Counted from the first letter of the stretch, positions 16,738-25,648 are shown. The stretch is DNA of 64,000 bases from Microthrixaceae bacterium (GCA_020637215.1 JACJWI010000004.1:62001-126000); one strand, 5' to 3'. Program-made: numbers and translations. The notes: generated from the letters alone by a model not told the origin.

Positions 16738-17143
16738 GCTCTCCCTCGTGGGCCTCAAGGAGGCAGTCGGGGTCGGCGTGACCGAGATCGTTCGCGCCTA
16801 CCCCGACACGCGCCACGTGGCCGACGGACAGGGAGGAGCCTGGATCGAGATCCCCGAGGTGGAGGTTGGCGAACTCTACGCCAGGTCGACGTCGCTTCTG
16901 ATCTGTCTGCTCCCGTTCGCGCTTCCGGCAGCCGACGTCTACCCGATCTTCTTCGACCGCACACTCACCCGAACGGACGGATCCGCACTCGGCGAGGGTT
17001 TCGCTCCCACTGAGCTCAGTTGGCCGGGTGAGCCGGAACCTCGAGCCGTGACCCAGGTGTCAAGGCGAACTCGTGGCGACTTCGCCCTCCAGACGCCCTT
17101 GATCAAGATCGAGAAGGTGCTCGAGTGGGTGCGCACACGATGA
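16721..17143 (+). CDS. E2-like ubiquitin-conjugating-fold protein lacking a Cys at the usual site
   Basis: The product is 140 residues. By position (between Ubl and E1) and by the LPFALPAADVYPIFF segment it fits prokaryotic E2-like families, where LPxxYP marks the strand before the active site. After that motif there is no cysteine: the only Cys is residue 62, before it (LLICLLPF). The conserved later part QVSRRTRGDFALQTPLIKIE is typical of the family. The GTG at 16721 overlaps the Ubl gene by 17 bases and the stop overlaps the E1 ATG by four. It may be a catalytically inactive (UEV-like) E2 or use a different chemistry. Confidence 0.6.
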   Translation: MTTTPELSLVGLKEAVGVGVTEIVRAYPDTRHVADGQGGAWIEIPEVEVGELYARSTSLLICLLPFALPAADVYPIFFDRTLTRTDGSALGEGFAPTELSWPGEPEPRAVTQVSRRTRGDFALQTPLIKIEKVLEWVRTR

Positions 17144-18591
17144 GCACCTCGGGACCCGTCGAGCTGCAGATCATGCAGGGCGACTGGGCCCGCTTGCGCG
17201 CCCACCTTTTCCCTGGTGACGGGGATGAGCATGGCGCAGCCCTTCTCTGCGGAGTGGCGAACAGCCCGCGAGGCCCTCGCCTCCTCGTGCGCGACATCGT
17301 GCTAGCAGAAGATGGAGTCGACTACGTCCCAGGCACCCGCGGCTATCGGCACCTCACGGGCGAGTTCGTCACACACCAAACCAGACGCGCTCGCGAGGAG
17401 AAGCTCGTATACCTCGCCGCCCACAACCACGGCGGGCACGACTCGGTCGCATTCTCCGGGCCGGACTTGGCCTCGCACGAGCGCGGCTACCCCACCCTCC
17501 TCGGGCTCACCCACCAACCCCTGGGCGCTCTTGTCTTCGCAGAGCAGGCCGCTGCCGGCGACATCTGGCTCCTGGACGGGTCGCGGACCGAGCTGGTGCG
17601 GCTGGTGATCATCGGCCAGAGCCGCACCGTTCTGACCCCTCACCCCTCAGAGGCAGACGCGGCCGTTGCAGCGCGGTACCACCGCCAGGCGCTCCTGTTC
17701 GGCGCGATCGGCCAGGCGATCCTGGCCGAGTCCAGGGTTGCGATCGTGGGGGCGGGCGGTGTCGGCATGCTCCTCGTGCAGCTTCTCGCCCGGCTCGGTG
17801 TCGGGCGCCTCGTCGTGATCGACCCCGAGCGGGTCGACACTACGAATCTCCCCCGCCTGCCCGAGGCAACCCGCCTGGACGCGATGGAGTTCGTCGATCG
17901 AGACGGCATCCCCCGAGTCGTCCGCTCCATCGCTCGGCGGCTTGCCGCGAAGAAGGTTCGAGTTGCACGGCGCGTCGCCCGACGTGCGAACCGAGGCATC
18001 AAGTTCGAGGGCGTCTTCGGGGACGTCGCCGACGACGCCGTGGCGCGCAAGATCACCGACTGCGACTTCATCTTCCTCGCTGCCGACACGATGCTCGCCC
18101 GCACCGTCGTGAACCAGATCGCCTACCAGTACCTCATCCCCACCCTGCAGGTCGGCTCCAAGCCCGTCATCGATCCGGACACCGGCTCGGTGCTCGACGT
18201 GTTCGCCGTCGTCCGCTCTCTCGGGTGCGAGGCGGGGTGCCTCTCGTGCAACGACCTCATCAACGCTGCCCAGCTCTCCGAAGAAGTCCTGGCCGATCCG
18301 GTCCAGCGGGCGAACCAGCGCTACGTCGACGATCCCGCCGTCCACGCCCCCAGCGTTATCACCCTCAACGCCATGGGCGCCGGGTGGGCCGCGAACGACT
18401 TCATGCAGTACATCGTCGGCCTCGGACGCCCGGCAGGTGGCTTCCGGATCCTGCGCACGAACCCCGCTGGCTGCCTGCCCCATGTCGTGGTCCAGGACCC
18501 CGAGCCGGACCCGAGCTGCCACGTCTGCGGGTCGGCGGCCGCCTCGGCGCGCGCCCTTGGCGATGGCCGAGAGCTACCCACCCGAGTCTGA
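17140..18591 (+). CDS. JAB peptidase-E1 (ThiF) fusion for ubiquitin-like conjugation
   Basis: The 483-residue fusion has an N-terminal JAB/MPN domain (about 1-165) with the metal motif AAHNHGGHDSVAFSGPD. A ThiF/E1 adenylation domain follows with the nucleotide loop VAIVGAGGVGMLL and the acidic/Arg site VIDPERVDTTNLPR. A zinc-binding pair CLSC (about residue 373) and CHVC (about 462) is as in many E1-like enzymes. The JAB part would cleave, and the E1 part adenylate, the upstream Ubl. The ATG at 17140 overlaps the E2-like gene by four bases. The catalytic E1 cysteine is not assigned with confidence. Confidence 0.85.
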   Translation: MSTSGPVELQIMQGDWARLRAHLFPGDGDEHGAALLCGVANSPRGPRLLVRDIVLAEDGVDYVPGTRGYRHLTGEFVTHQTRRAREEKLVYLAAHNHGGHDSVAFSGPDLASHERGYPTLLGLTHQPLGALVFAEQAAAGDIWLLDGSRTELVRLVIIGQSRTVLTPHPSEADAAVAARYHRQALLFGAIGQAILAESRVAIVGAGGVGMLLVQLLARLGVGRLVVIDPERVDTTNLPRLPEATRLDAMEFVDRDGIPRVVRSIARRLAAKKVRVARRVARRANRGIKFEGVFGDVADDAVARKITDCDFIFLAADTMLARTVVNQIAYQYLIPTLQVGSKPVIDPDTGSVLDVFAVVRSLGCEAGCLSCNDLINAAQLSEEVLADPVQRANQRYVDDPAVHAPSVITLNAMGAGWAANDFMQYIVGLGRPAGGFRILRTNPAGCLPHVVVQDPEPDPSCHVCGSAAASARALGDGRELPTRV

Positions 18592-18655
18592 CTGCGACCC
18601 GACAGCCTCCGACGGTCCGGCGTCAGAGACTCAAGCCTGGCCGACGACCTTGGGA

Positions 18656-19243
18656 CTACGGAACCACAAACTGCGCACGAATAGCGGCGTCGGTCTTCGC
18701 GACCACGCGCTCGAAGAAGGTCATGCATGCCTCAGCGTTGGCCCGACCCAGCGCACGAGATCCGTCCTTCAGCTTGGCCAGCATCGGTACGTCCGGAAGC
18801 GCGTCGTGCCCGTGAGCGATGGCGTGGCGGACCTGCAGCCACCTGTTCATCCGTTCACAAGCGGATGCGGAGGACAGGTTCTCCTGACCCACCTTCCACG
18901 TCCAGAAGGGTCGAGGATCGAAGCCCACGAAGATCAGGAGATCCCGGGTGTTCTCTGCGTTCGGGGTTGAGAAGAGCTGAATCGCCCTCGTCACCTGAGC
19001 GTTCGTGAGGTTCCACTGCTGCATCGGAGGCCCAGCCGGCTTCAGCAGGTCCATCGCCTCGCGGGTGATGTCTTGAACGTAGGCCTGCCACGCGGCGACT
19101 GTCAGCACGACGATCGCCCGGTTGAGCGCGAGCTCCTGGACACGCTTGCCCGCGCCCGTCTTGACCTTCTTGTGGATCGCCACGAGGTTCGCCGGGTCGG
19201 TCATCGCCGTCTCGAACTTCGTGTGCGCCGCCTCCAGACTCAT
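18656..19243 (-). CDS. HEPN-domain protein (RiboL-PSP/MAE-type)
   Basis: The 195-residue mostly helical protein carries the HEPN ribonuclease signature Rx4H in WLQVRHAIAHG near residue 145. Upstream is a long helix with VLTVAAWQAYVQDI, characteristic of MAE_28990/RiboL-PSP-type HEPN domains. HEPN proteins of this class are usually RNases in toxin or defence systems. It is convergent with the JAB-E1 gene, 64 bases away, so it is probably a separate unit, and no MNT partner is adjacent. Its 5' end is close to the hyuB tail of E1 at 19240, with a few bases of overlap. Confidence 0.7.
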   Translation of the reverse strand: MSLEAAHTKFETAMTDPANLVAIHKKVKTGAGKRVQELALNRAIVVLTVAAWQAYVQDITREAMDLLKPAGPPMQQWNLTNAQVTRAIQLFSTPNAENTRDLLIFVGFDPRPFWTWKVGQENLSSASACERMNRWLQVRHAIAHGHDALPDVPMLAKLKDGSRALGRANAEACMTFFERVVAKTDAAIRAQFVVP

Positions 19244-19659
19244 CGAGTCGGTCTACCAGGGTCAGCTCGTTCGATGTCGAGGTTCGGCGCTACCGGTCGA
19301 CCCGGGCTCCCCCAGCCGCCGCCTCCCGGCGTCAGCATCCGAAGAACGTCGCCGACCTTCAGCTGGATCGTGCACTTGTCGGGGAGGCGCTCGGCTCGGG
19401 CCTCGTCCCCGCCAGGGAGGAGCCAGTTCTCCCCGACGGCTCCGGGCTCTCCACCGGCGAGGCCCCACGGCTGCGACACCCGCCGTTCGGTGATCAGCGA
19501 CACGGTGGCATCGACGAGCACCTGGAGGTCTCGCTCGATGCCCTCACCGCCAGCGGACCACCCGGCGCCACCGCTCCCCCGTCGTAGCCGGTACCGCAGT
19601 ACGCGCAACGGGAAGGCCCGCTCCAGCGCTTCGATGGGAGTATTCCGCGTATTAGTCAA
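19240..19659 (-). pseudogene. hyuB 3'-end copy 3 (intact but displaced)
   Basis: This is an in-frame C-terminal HyuB segment of ~139 codons, from TNTRNTPIEALERAF through the GSGGAG and GGGGWG motifs to a private tail ending GRPTR. It has no promoter or N-terminal domain. If E2 excised at the crossover near 19655/30900, this piece would rejoin the hyuB N-terminal part exactly in frame (AMTNTRNTPIEALE). It is therefore a stored 3' end rather than decayed sequence. Confidence 0.85.
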
Positions 19660-19680
19660 CTCATTACTCTTTGACTACGT
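19641..19680. other. attL of element E2
   Basis: The hyuB half ends in TTAGTCA (19652-19658), the putative crossover. Twelve bases further right is the arm TTGACTAC (19671-19678), touching the recombinase start. The mirror arm GTAGTCAA lies 11 bases from the matching core TTGGTCA at the other end of E2. Together they would build a near-symmetric attP of about 46 bp. Confidence 0.7.
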
Positions 19681-21087
19681 ATGGCAGCGAGACGCCGAGC
19701 GGCTCTGTATGCACGCCAGTCGATCACACGCGAAGGGTCCGCGTCCCTCGACGTGCAGATCGAGGCGTGCCGGGACGCGGCCAAGCGGCTGAAGGTCGAC
19801 GTCGTCGTCGAGCTGGTCGAGCCGCCATCGACGTCCGGCTACCGGAATCGGGGCCGGAGCCGCCCGAAGTTCGGCGAGCTGCTCGAGCTGATCCGTGCCG
19901 GCGAGGTCGACTGCGTGCTCGCGTACAAGACCGACCGGCTGTCCCGCGGCGGCGGGCCTGGCTGGGCGCCGCTGGTCGATGCCTTCGAGGCCGCCGGCCG
20001 TGATCCGGACAAGGCGGTGGCGACCACTGATGGTTGGGTGAGCGAGTTCGAGATCGGCATCCGTTCGGCGATGGACCGGGAGGAGTCGAAGAAGACCTCC
20101 GACCGGATGCTCGCCGTGCGAGCCCGAGAAGCCCGTGAGGGCAAGCCACGCATCGCCGGGCGCCGGGCCTACGGGTGGAACTACGAGATGACCGAACTGA
20201 TCCCCGAGGAGGCCGCCCGCATCCTCGAAGCCGCCGAGCGCGTCCTGACCGGCGAGTCGGTGTGGAGCATCTGCACCGACTGGAACACCCAGGGCGTGGC
20301 GACGGTGACCGGTCGCCCGTGGACGGTCACCACGATCATGTCGATCCTCACCTCAGGTCGGATCGCCGGCCTGCGCGAGCACAAGGGCGTGGTGGTCGCC
20401 AAGGGCAAGTGGGAGCCGATCATCACCGAGGAGCAGCACCAGGCGCTCATCGTGGCGCTCGCTCCGAAACGGGCGAAACCCCGCAAGGGCCGGACCTACC
20501 CGCTGACGAGCCTGATGCGCTGCGGGCTCTGCGGAGGGCGGATGCGGTCGCTCCAGCGAGAGGGCGGACGACGCACGTACGCGTGCCGGAAGGGGCCGGG
20601 CCTCGACGGTTGCGGCCGGGTCAGCATCCGCGCCCCACAGCTCGAGGAGTACGTGCGGGACCTGATCTGCGGAATGCTCGCCGACCCCGTCACCCGAGCT
20701 GCGATGGCCCGCCTCGACAAAGGCGACGAGGACGAGGGCGACGGATCGCTCCTGGAATCCCTGCGGGAGATCGACGAGCGGCGGCAGCGGTTGATCGACC
20801 TGTACACCGACGGCGACATCGACCGCGCCAGCTTCCGAACCCGCAAGGACCGCATCGACGACGAAGCCCGCGAGGTCGAAGCGCAGATCGCCAGCCGCAC
20901 GGGAACCCGGGTGCTGGCCGAGGTCCCTGGCACCTACGAGGAGCTCGTCGCCGCCTGGGAGGAACGAGGCATCGACTTCCAACGACGTCTGATCGAGGCA
21001 CTCCTCCACCCGATCATCGTGAACCCAGCGAGGAGCAGGAAACGAGCCTTCGACCCGGGCCGACTGGAGATCGTGCCGAAGGCGTAG
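19681..21087 (+). CDS. Large serine recombinase (integrase) of E2
   Basis: The 468-residue site-specific recombinase has a catalytic domain 1-140 with the active serine in ALYARQS (Ser14) and the AYKTDRLSR arginine motif. The recombinase domain (about 150-260) is followed by a zinc ribbon with CGLCGGRM and a second Cys pair in YACRKGPGLDGCG, then a coiled C-terminal arm. All catalytic landmarks are present. The ATG is only 22 bases from the att core, so transcription must start within or across the att site and may differ between integrated and circular forms. The closest relative in the window is the broken copy at 2431-3695. Confidence 0.95.
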   Translation: MAARRRAALYARQSITREGSASLDVQIEACRDAAKRLKVDVVVELVEPPSTSGYRNRGRSRPKFGELLELIRAGEVDCVLAYKTDRLSRGGGPGWAPLVDAFEAAGRDPDKAVATTDGWVSEFEIGIRSAMDREESKKTSDRMLAVRAREAREGKPRIAGRRAYGWNYEMTELIPEEAARILEAAERVLTGESVWSICTDWNTQGVATVTGRPWTVTTIMSILTSGRIAGLREHKGVVVAKGKWEPIITEEQHQALIVALAPKRAKPRKGRTYPLTSLMRCGLCGGRMRSLQREGGRRTYACRKGPGLDGCGRVSIRAPQLEEYVRDLICGMLADPVTRAAMARLDKGDEDEGDGSLLESLREIDERRQRLIDLYTDGDIDRASFRTRKDRIDDEAREVEAQIASRTGTRVLAEVPGTYEELVAAWEERGIDFQRRLIEALLHPIIVNPARSRKRAFDPGRLEIVPKA

Positions 21088-21327
21088 CACACGCTGCAAC
21101 CGCCGAGTTCGCCTTCGATCAGCTCCGGCTCCCCGCCAGGGCCGTCGCCGAGCGGCACTTCGACGGCGTCGGCGATCACCCGGTCGGGTGCGCGGTATAG
21201 GGCGATATGGCCGCACACTTCGCCGGATATCGAGCGGCTACCTGAGGCATGTCGCTGAGCGAAGTGTGTGCCCTCGCTCCGGCGATATGGGACGCGTTGT
21301 TGGCGGCGTATCTGGCATGGTGCACGA

Positions 21328-21846
21328 GTGAGCTCGTCCGTTCTCCGCCTGCGCCCGCTTCGACTGTCGGACGAAGAACACGTCAGGTCTGCCCATCGAG
21401 AGCTCGAGGTCGAGCACTTCGAGTTCGCCATTGGCCTGCGGCCCGACACCTCGTGGCCGGAATACGTCGAGCAACTGGATCTCGCTCGACGAGCGAAGCA
21501 GCTTTCAGCGCCGTGGGTGCCAGCGACGTTCCTCCTTGCGTTCGTTGGGGACGACTTGGTCGGGAGGGCATCGATCCGTCACACACTGAATGACTTCTTG
21601 CTCGCGGCAGGGGGCCACATCGGCTACGCCGTTGTGGCGCGGTTTCGTCGGCGTGGTTTTGCCACGGAGATCCTGATGCAGAGCCTGGTCGTCGCTCGTT
21701 CGTACGACGTCGGCAGTGTCCTCGTGACGTGTGACGAGGACAACGAAGCCTCGGCGCGCGTAATCACTCGCTGCGGTGGCGTTCTCGAGAACATCGTCGA
21801 CAACCCAAAGGGTGGTCCACGCAAACGGCGTTACTGGATCGACTGA
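21328..21846 (+). CDS. GNAT-family N-acetyltransferase
   Basis: The 172-residue protein has an acetyltransferase_3 type layout. It opens with LRLRPLRLSDEEHV, the middle strand is GHIGYAVVARFRRRGFATEI with the acetyl-CoA pyrophosphate loop RRRGFA, and the late segment DEDNEASARVITRCGGVLE is typical of RimJ/RimL-like enzymes. The substrate is unknown. The GTG at 21328 gives the start expected for the family; an upstream in-frame start would add 20 Arg-rich residues. It is the first cargo gene after the recombinase, with 240 bases between. Confidence 0.85.
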   Translation: MSSSVLRLRPLRLSDEEHVRSAHRELEVEHFEFAIGLRPDTSWPEYVEQLDLARRAKQLSAPWVPATFLLAFVGDDLVGRASIRHTLNDFLLAAGGHIGYAVVARFRRRGFATEILMQSLVVARSYDVGSVLVTCDEDNEASARVITRCGGVLENIVDNPKGGPRKRRYWID

Positions 21847-21854
21847 TCGATCGA

Positions 21855-22115
21855 CGCTCGAGAGGTCGCACCGTGATCCGTCGCGCTGAAGATCCTGCCC
21901 TCGAACCGATCGACCAGACCGGTCTTGCCGAGAGCCAGCGACATCTTCGATGGCTGCCGCTCGAAGCGACGCAGGTCAGGAGACCGGCCTGTTCGATGAT
22001 GTCGATCGCGCCTGCCACAGCGTCCACGTTGTCGATGAGGGCCTGTCGATAGCAGTCCGTGTACTCGGGCGTCCCGGTCTTGGGAGAGTTCCTCGCCGGT
22101 CTGGTCAGTGAGCAC
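21855..22115 (-). pseudogene. HAD-like phosphatase relic
   Basis: Two minus-strand frames together read like the middle of a HAD hydrolase. One has ALIDNVDAVAGAIDIIEQAG then TCVASSGSH (motif II Ser region). After a frame shift the other has KMSLALGKTGLVDRFEGRIF then SAT. The N-terminal DxD motif and the C-terminus are missing. It is cut off before the amidohydrolase gene. Confidence 0.6.
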
Positions 22116-22265
22116 GCGGGTCGGTCAGGTTCTTGGGTGCCTGGCGCCCACGACATCGGGGCCCGATTCCCGGGTGCCGGCGGGCGCGTCCTCACTCGAT
22201 CTGACGTGCCGAAGTTGCCGAGTATCTCTTGACCCTGACGTCGCGTGAGGCCGTACTGTCCTCGA

Positions 22266-23618
22266 ATGCTCGAGCCGTCACCCTGCGACCTCCTGATCAC
22301 TGACGGGACGGTCCTCGATCTCGACGGTGCGGACGGGCGCATCCACGCAGCCGTAGCGGTTGCCGACGGCATCGTCGTCGCGGTCGACCCGGCGCCCGAT
22401 GTGACGGCGAGGTGGGCGCCACAGCGGCACATCGACGCCGATGGGGCGTACGTCGCGCCCGGCTTCGTCGATGGCCACGTTCACCTCTCGGCCGTTCTCG
22501 GCTCGGCGCAGCCTTACACGCCCGCGTCCGGGCCGAGCCTGTTCGGTGGGGGCGGGAGTAGCGCCGACATCGGTCGTGCGTTGCACCAGTTCCTCCTGAT
22601 GCCCGTGCCGGCCGACATTGTCGAGGCGGCGGTCGCCCCGGTGCTTGCCGCGTTGGCGGCCGGGGGGACGACCGCGGTGGTCGACGCGGGGAGTGCGGGC
22701 ATCGACGGGATCGTCGCCGCCGCCCGCCGCGTCGGTGTCCGCGTTGCTGTCGGACCCAGCGTCCACGACGTTCTGCTCGGCGACGCCGGCGAAGTCGTGC
22801 CGGTCGCGGACGCCGAGGGTGTGCTGGGCGCCGCCGAGGACTGGCTCACGCGTCAGCAGAGCGCTCCAGGCGATCCGTTCGAGCCGGTGCTGACTGTGAC
22901 CGAGCCGACCTTCTGCTCCGACGGCCTCCTGGCAGGCCTCGCTGGGCTCATCGACCGCACCGGCGTGGCCGTGAGCTTCCACTCCCATGAGACCAGCGAG
23001 TCGGTCGCCGACCATGACCACGCTCACGGTCGTGCGGCGATCGACCGGCTCGCCGACTACGGGCTCCTCGGTCCCCGATGCACACTGATGCACGCCGGGT
23101 CGGTCAGCGATCGTGACATCGAGATGATTGCTGCCACCGGAACCTGCGTCAACGTCAACCCGTTGGGCAACGGCATGCTCGGTTTCGGAGCCGCTGCCGA
23201 ACGCGCTATCGCCCGCTACCTGGACGCCGGGGTCCGTCTCGTGCTCGGCAGCGACTACACGCCGTCGATGATCGCCACGGGCTTCGACCTCGTCCGGGCC
23301 GCGCTGATGCTCACCCGCGAGGCCGGCGCCACCGACGACGCACTCACCCTCGAACAGGCGCTGCGCATGGCGGCGAACGGCACGGTCGCAGCGGGCGCCG
23401 CGGCCGACCTCATCGTCGTCGACCGCACCGGCCCCCACCACTTCGGCGTCGATCACCCGGTGCCGGGATTGGCGCTTCGGGCCCGGCCCAGCGACGTGCG
23501 AACTGTGATCGTCGGGGGACGGGTGATCGTCGACGCCGGCGCGCTCGTCACCGTCAACGCCGGCGAACTGTGCTCGGCCGCGGGGGCCGTCCTCAAGATG
23601 GTGAGGTCGCACTCGTGA
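22266..23618 (+). CDS. Amidohydrolase-family metal-dependent hydrolase
   Basis: The 450-residue TIM-barrel amidohydrolase has an N-terminal beta-sandwich and the metal motif PGFVDGHVHL (His71, His73). A histidine in VSFHSHE, one in TLMHAGS and the metal Asp in GSDYTPS follow, and the C-terminal strands return to the sandwich. The set resembles cytosine/guanine deaminase and chlorohydrolase relatives acting on ring nitrogen compounds. Exact substrate is unknown. Its stop overlaps the MerR-VOC start by four bases, so the two are one operon. Association with a hyuB locus may be coincidental, since this gene is element cargo. Confidence 0.8.
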   Translation: MLEPSPCDLLITDGTVLDLDGADGRIHAAVAVADGIVVAVDPAPDVTARWAPQRHIDADGAYVAPGFVDGHVHLSAVLGSAQPYTPASGPSLFGGGGSSADIGRALHQFLLMPVPADIVEAAVAPVLAALAAGGTTAVVDAGSAGIDGIVAAARRVGVRVAVGPSVHDVLLGDAGEVVPVADAEGVLGAAEDWLTRQQSAPGDPFEPVLTVTEPTFCSDGLLAGLAGLIDRTGVAVSFHSHETSESVADHDHAHGRAAIDRLADYGLLGPRCTLMHAGSVSDRDIEMIAATGTCVNVNPLGNGMLGFGAAAERAIARYLDAGVRLVLGSDYTPSMIATGFDLVRAALMLTREAGATDDALTLEQALRMAANGTVAAGAAADLIVVDRTGPHHFGVDHPVPGLALRARPSDVRTVIVGGRVIVDAGALVTVNAGELCSAAGAVLKMVRSHS

Positions 23619-24409
23619 CCGCTACGACCGACACCGACGCCGTCCAGATCGGGGCGCTCGCGGCTGCGACCGGGCTGACGGTGCGGACCCTGCACCACTA
23701 CGAGTCGATCGGGCTGATCGGTCCCGCACGACGCAGCGCATCCGGCTATCGGCTGTACGGGCCCACGGACATCGAGCGGCTTTACCGGGTGCGAGCGCTG
23801 CGTCAGCTCGGACTACCCCTCGACGAGATCCGCCGAGCGCTCGACGACCCCGCCACGGACCTCGCCGCAACCCTCGGCGCACAACTCGCAGCCGTCGACG
23901 GCCTCCTGGGCGACCTCCACCGCCAGCGCCGGGCCCTGCAAGCAGTCCGCTCATCGATGAGCACCCACGACCTGATCCGACTCCTGGAGGTCATGACCAT
24001 GCCCGACGGCACTATCGAAAAGCACATCTCCATCCTCGTCTACGCCGATCTCGAAGCTGCCTTCAACCACCTGATAGACGTGTTCGGGCTTGGCCCCGGC
24101 GAGCTGACCTTCGACGACAACGGCCACGCCGTCCACGGCGAACTCGAGGCCGGCAACGCAGTCGTCTGGCTGCACCCAGAGTCCGCCGAGTTCGCCTTGG
24201 CCTCACCTCGCACGGTCGGGACATCGACCGCGATGATGGCGGTGATGGTCGACGACGTCGACGCCCACCACCAGCGCACCATCGAGCGCGGTGGCACCGT
24301 CGTCTACCCGCCAGTCGACCAGCCCTACGGATACCGCGAGTACGGCGCCCGCGATCCCGAAGGCGGACTGTGGTCCTTCATGCGCCTGCTACGCAAACCC
24401 GACGCCTGA
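23615..24409 (+). CDS. MerR-type regulator fused to a glyoxalase/VOC domain
   Basis: The 264-residue fusion has a MerR winged helix at about 10-75 (IGALAAATGLTVRTLHHYES, GYRLYGPTDIERL) with a dimerisation helix to about 130. A VOC/glyoxalase-like domain follows (HISILVYADLEAAFNHLID and the ending DPEGGLWSFMRLLR). MerR proteins with C-terminal ligand domains sense small molecules; a VOC sensor would suit a substrate or product of the co-translated amidohydrolase. The GTG start overlaps that gene by four bases. Confidence 0.85.
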   Translation: MTATTDTDAVQIGALAAATGLTVRTLHHYESIGLIGPARRSASGYRLYGPTDIERLYRVRALRQLGLPLDEIRRALDDPATDLAATLGAQLAAVDGLLGDLHRQRRALQAVRSSMSTHDLIRLLEVMTMPDGTIEKHISILVYADLEAAFNHLIDVFGLGPGELTFDDNGHAVHGELEAGNAVVWLHPESAEFALASPRTVGTSTAMMAVMVDDVDAHHQRTIERGGTVVYPPVDQPYGYREYGARDPEGGLWSFMRLLRKPDA

Positions 24410-24723
24410 CCCCGTTTCGAGCCGTCACAGGCTGTTGAGAACTCGGCATCCCGAGTCGTTGCGGAAACCCACACGCATTGCACCGCTCGGACGATCGCGC
24501 CGTTCTCGACGAGCCGAGCGGCCAGCGAATCGGACCGCTCGATATCACCAGTCCGATAATCCGTTCTCGGTACCACAGCGACCCGCACGCTTCGGCCCTT
24601 CCTTCGCGCGCAGGATCGCCGGTTGTCGCGTGCGGCGGCTGAGCGACTTGTGCGCCTTCACTTTCGGCTGCGCTTCGGTGGTGTTGGCACCGGCGATATC
24701 GCGTCGGGTTCGGCCTGGCGTGG
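24410..24723. other. Non-coding stretch, nothing recognised
   Basis: These 314 bases between the MerR-VOC and cupin genes (converging) show no reading frame with family resemblance on either strand and no clear terminator hairpin. They may hold decayed sequence. Confidence 0.4.
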
Positions 24724-25146
24724 TCAGGCTCGGCTGTCCTCGTCCGAACGGTCGAGGAACCAGTCGGCGATGCTGGGCATGGCTGGCTCGAACCCGCCGG
24801 GCACCGACACATTGAGGAAACCGGCAGGCTCGGGGCCGCGGTTCTCGAAGTCGTGGGGGGAGTGTCCAGGGACGAGCACGAATGAGCCGACGGTGGCTTC
24901 GATCCAGTCTGTGTCGACGAGCACGTGAAGGGTGCCGCCCAGCACGTAGAAGAGGTCGTCTTCAGGATGCTGGTGGACGCCGGGGCCCTTGGTGTGCGGG
25001 TCGAGCCACCACTCTGAGATCGAATACCGGTTGGCGGACTCGGCGCCGTCGGCTTTGAACACCGCAGAGAGCCGGCCCATCGGGAAGGCCCGTCCTTCGC
25101 CGGGCGCGAGCACTATGGGAGCCCGCTCGACGTCGCTGTTATCCAT
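24724..25146 (-). CDS. Cupin-domain protein
   Basis: The 140-residue single cupin has motif 1 GPGVHQHPEDDLFYVLGGTL (His, His, Glu-like ligands) and motif 2 around VPGHSPHDFENRG. It is a small metal-binding beta-barrel of unknown substrate. The ATG at 25146 has a GGGG-rich ribosome site just upstream. A longer reading frame continues upstream but looks random. It is cargo of E2, convergent with the amidohydrolase/MerR pair. Confidence 0.75.
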   Translation of the reverse strand: MDNSDVERAPIVLAPGEGRAFPMGRLSAVFKADGAESANRYSISEWWLDPHTKGPGVHQHPEDDLFYVLGGTLHVLVDTDWIEATVGSFVLVPGHSPHDFENRGPEPAGFLNVSVPGGFEPAMPSIADWFLDRSDEDSRA

Positions 25147-25648
25147 GAGCTGCCCCTTCGAAGACCAGACCCCTAATGTGCCAACCGTATCCCCGCTCGG
25201 CGCATGCGGCTCTGCCGCGGGAGTGGCGGTCAGAGCGGAGCCTTCCTTCGCGGCGTTGACGGGCGGGCCGTCCGACCGCACGTCGGTGACCCGACTGAGC
25301 ACCGCGCGGTATCGGCCCTTATGCCGGTGAGGGTGGCCCGCTACCTCAAGGAACCCGCGCGTCGCTACCGTCAGGCTGGGAAGCGATCGCGACGAACCCG
25401 CGACCGGTTCCTAGCCCAAGGTCTTCGAGTTCCAGCTCGAACGAACGAATCTGGGCTGCCGGCAAGGGCAAAGCCGTACTAGCGGCCACTCATCCGCTTC
25501 CGCGGTCACGGTCAGGGTCTGGCCCAGCGGCCGACCGAAGGGTCTCCGGAACACCGACGCCGTGGCACTTCGGGGCCAACCACCGTCGGCAGGCAGTCCA
25601 ACTCCTCGCCGATCATGGGCTTCACGCAACGGGAGAGGACCGACCCGA
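25147..25648. other. Non-coding stretch, nothing recognised
   Basis: This is a gap of about 500 bases between the cupin gene and the small frame after the relaxase. Short frames exist on both strands but none has convincing composition or a recognisable motif. Confidence 0.4.

Larger units (their letters stand above)
2431..19655. mobile_element. Element E1, 17.2 kb defence-rich insertion in hyuB, left end damaged
   Basis: E1 runs from the broken recombinase junction at 2430/2431 to the hyuB tail ending at the crossover near 19655. Contents in order are a recombinase pseudogene, TIR protein, relaxase, candidate oriT, radC, type I restriction operon with AbiE, HigB/HigA-peptidase, a ubiquitin-like cassette and HEPN. 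The hyuB tail at 19240-19655 is the 3' end E1 brought in. The left att core and the recombinase N-terminus are deleted, so E1 cannot excise by its own means. No transfer-channel genes are present, so it would be mobilizable at most. Confidence 0.7.
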
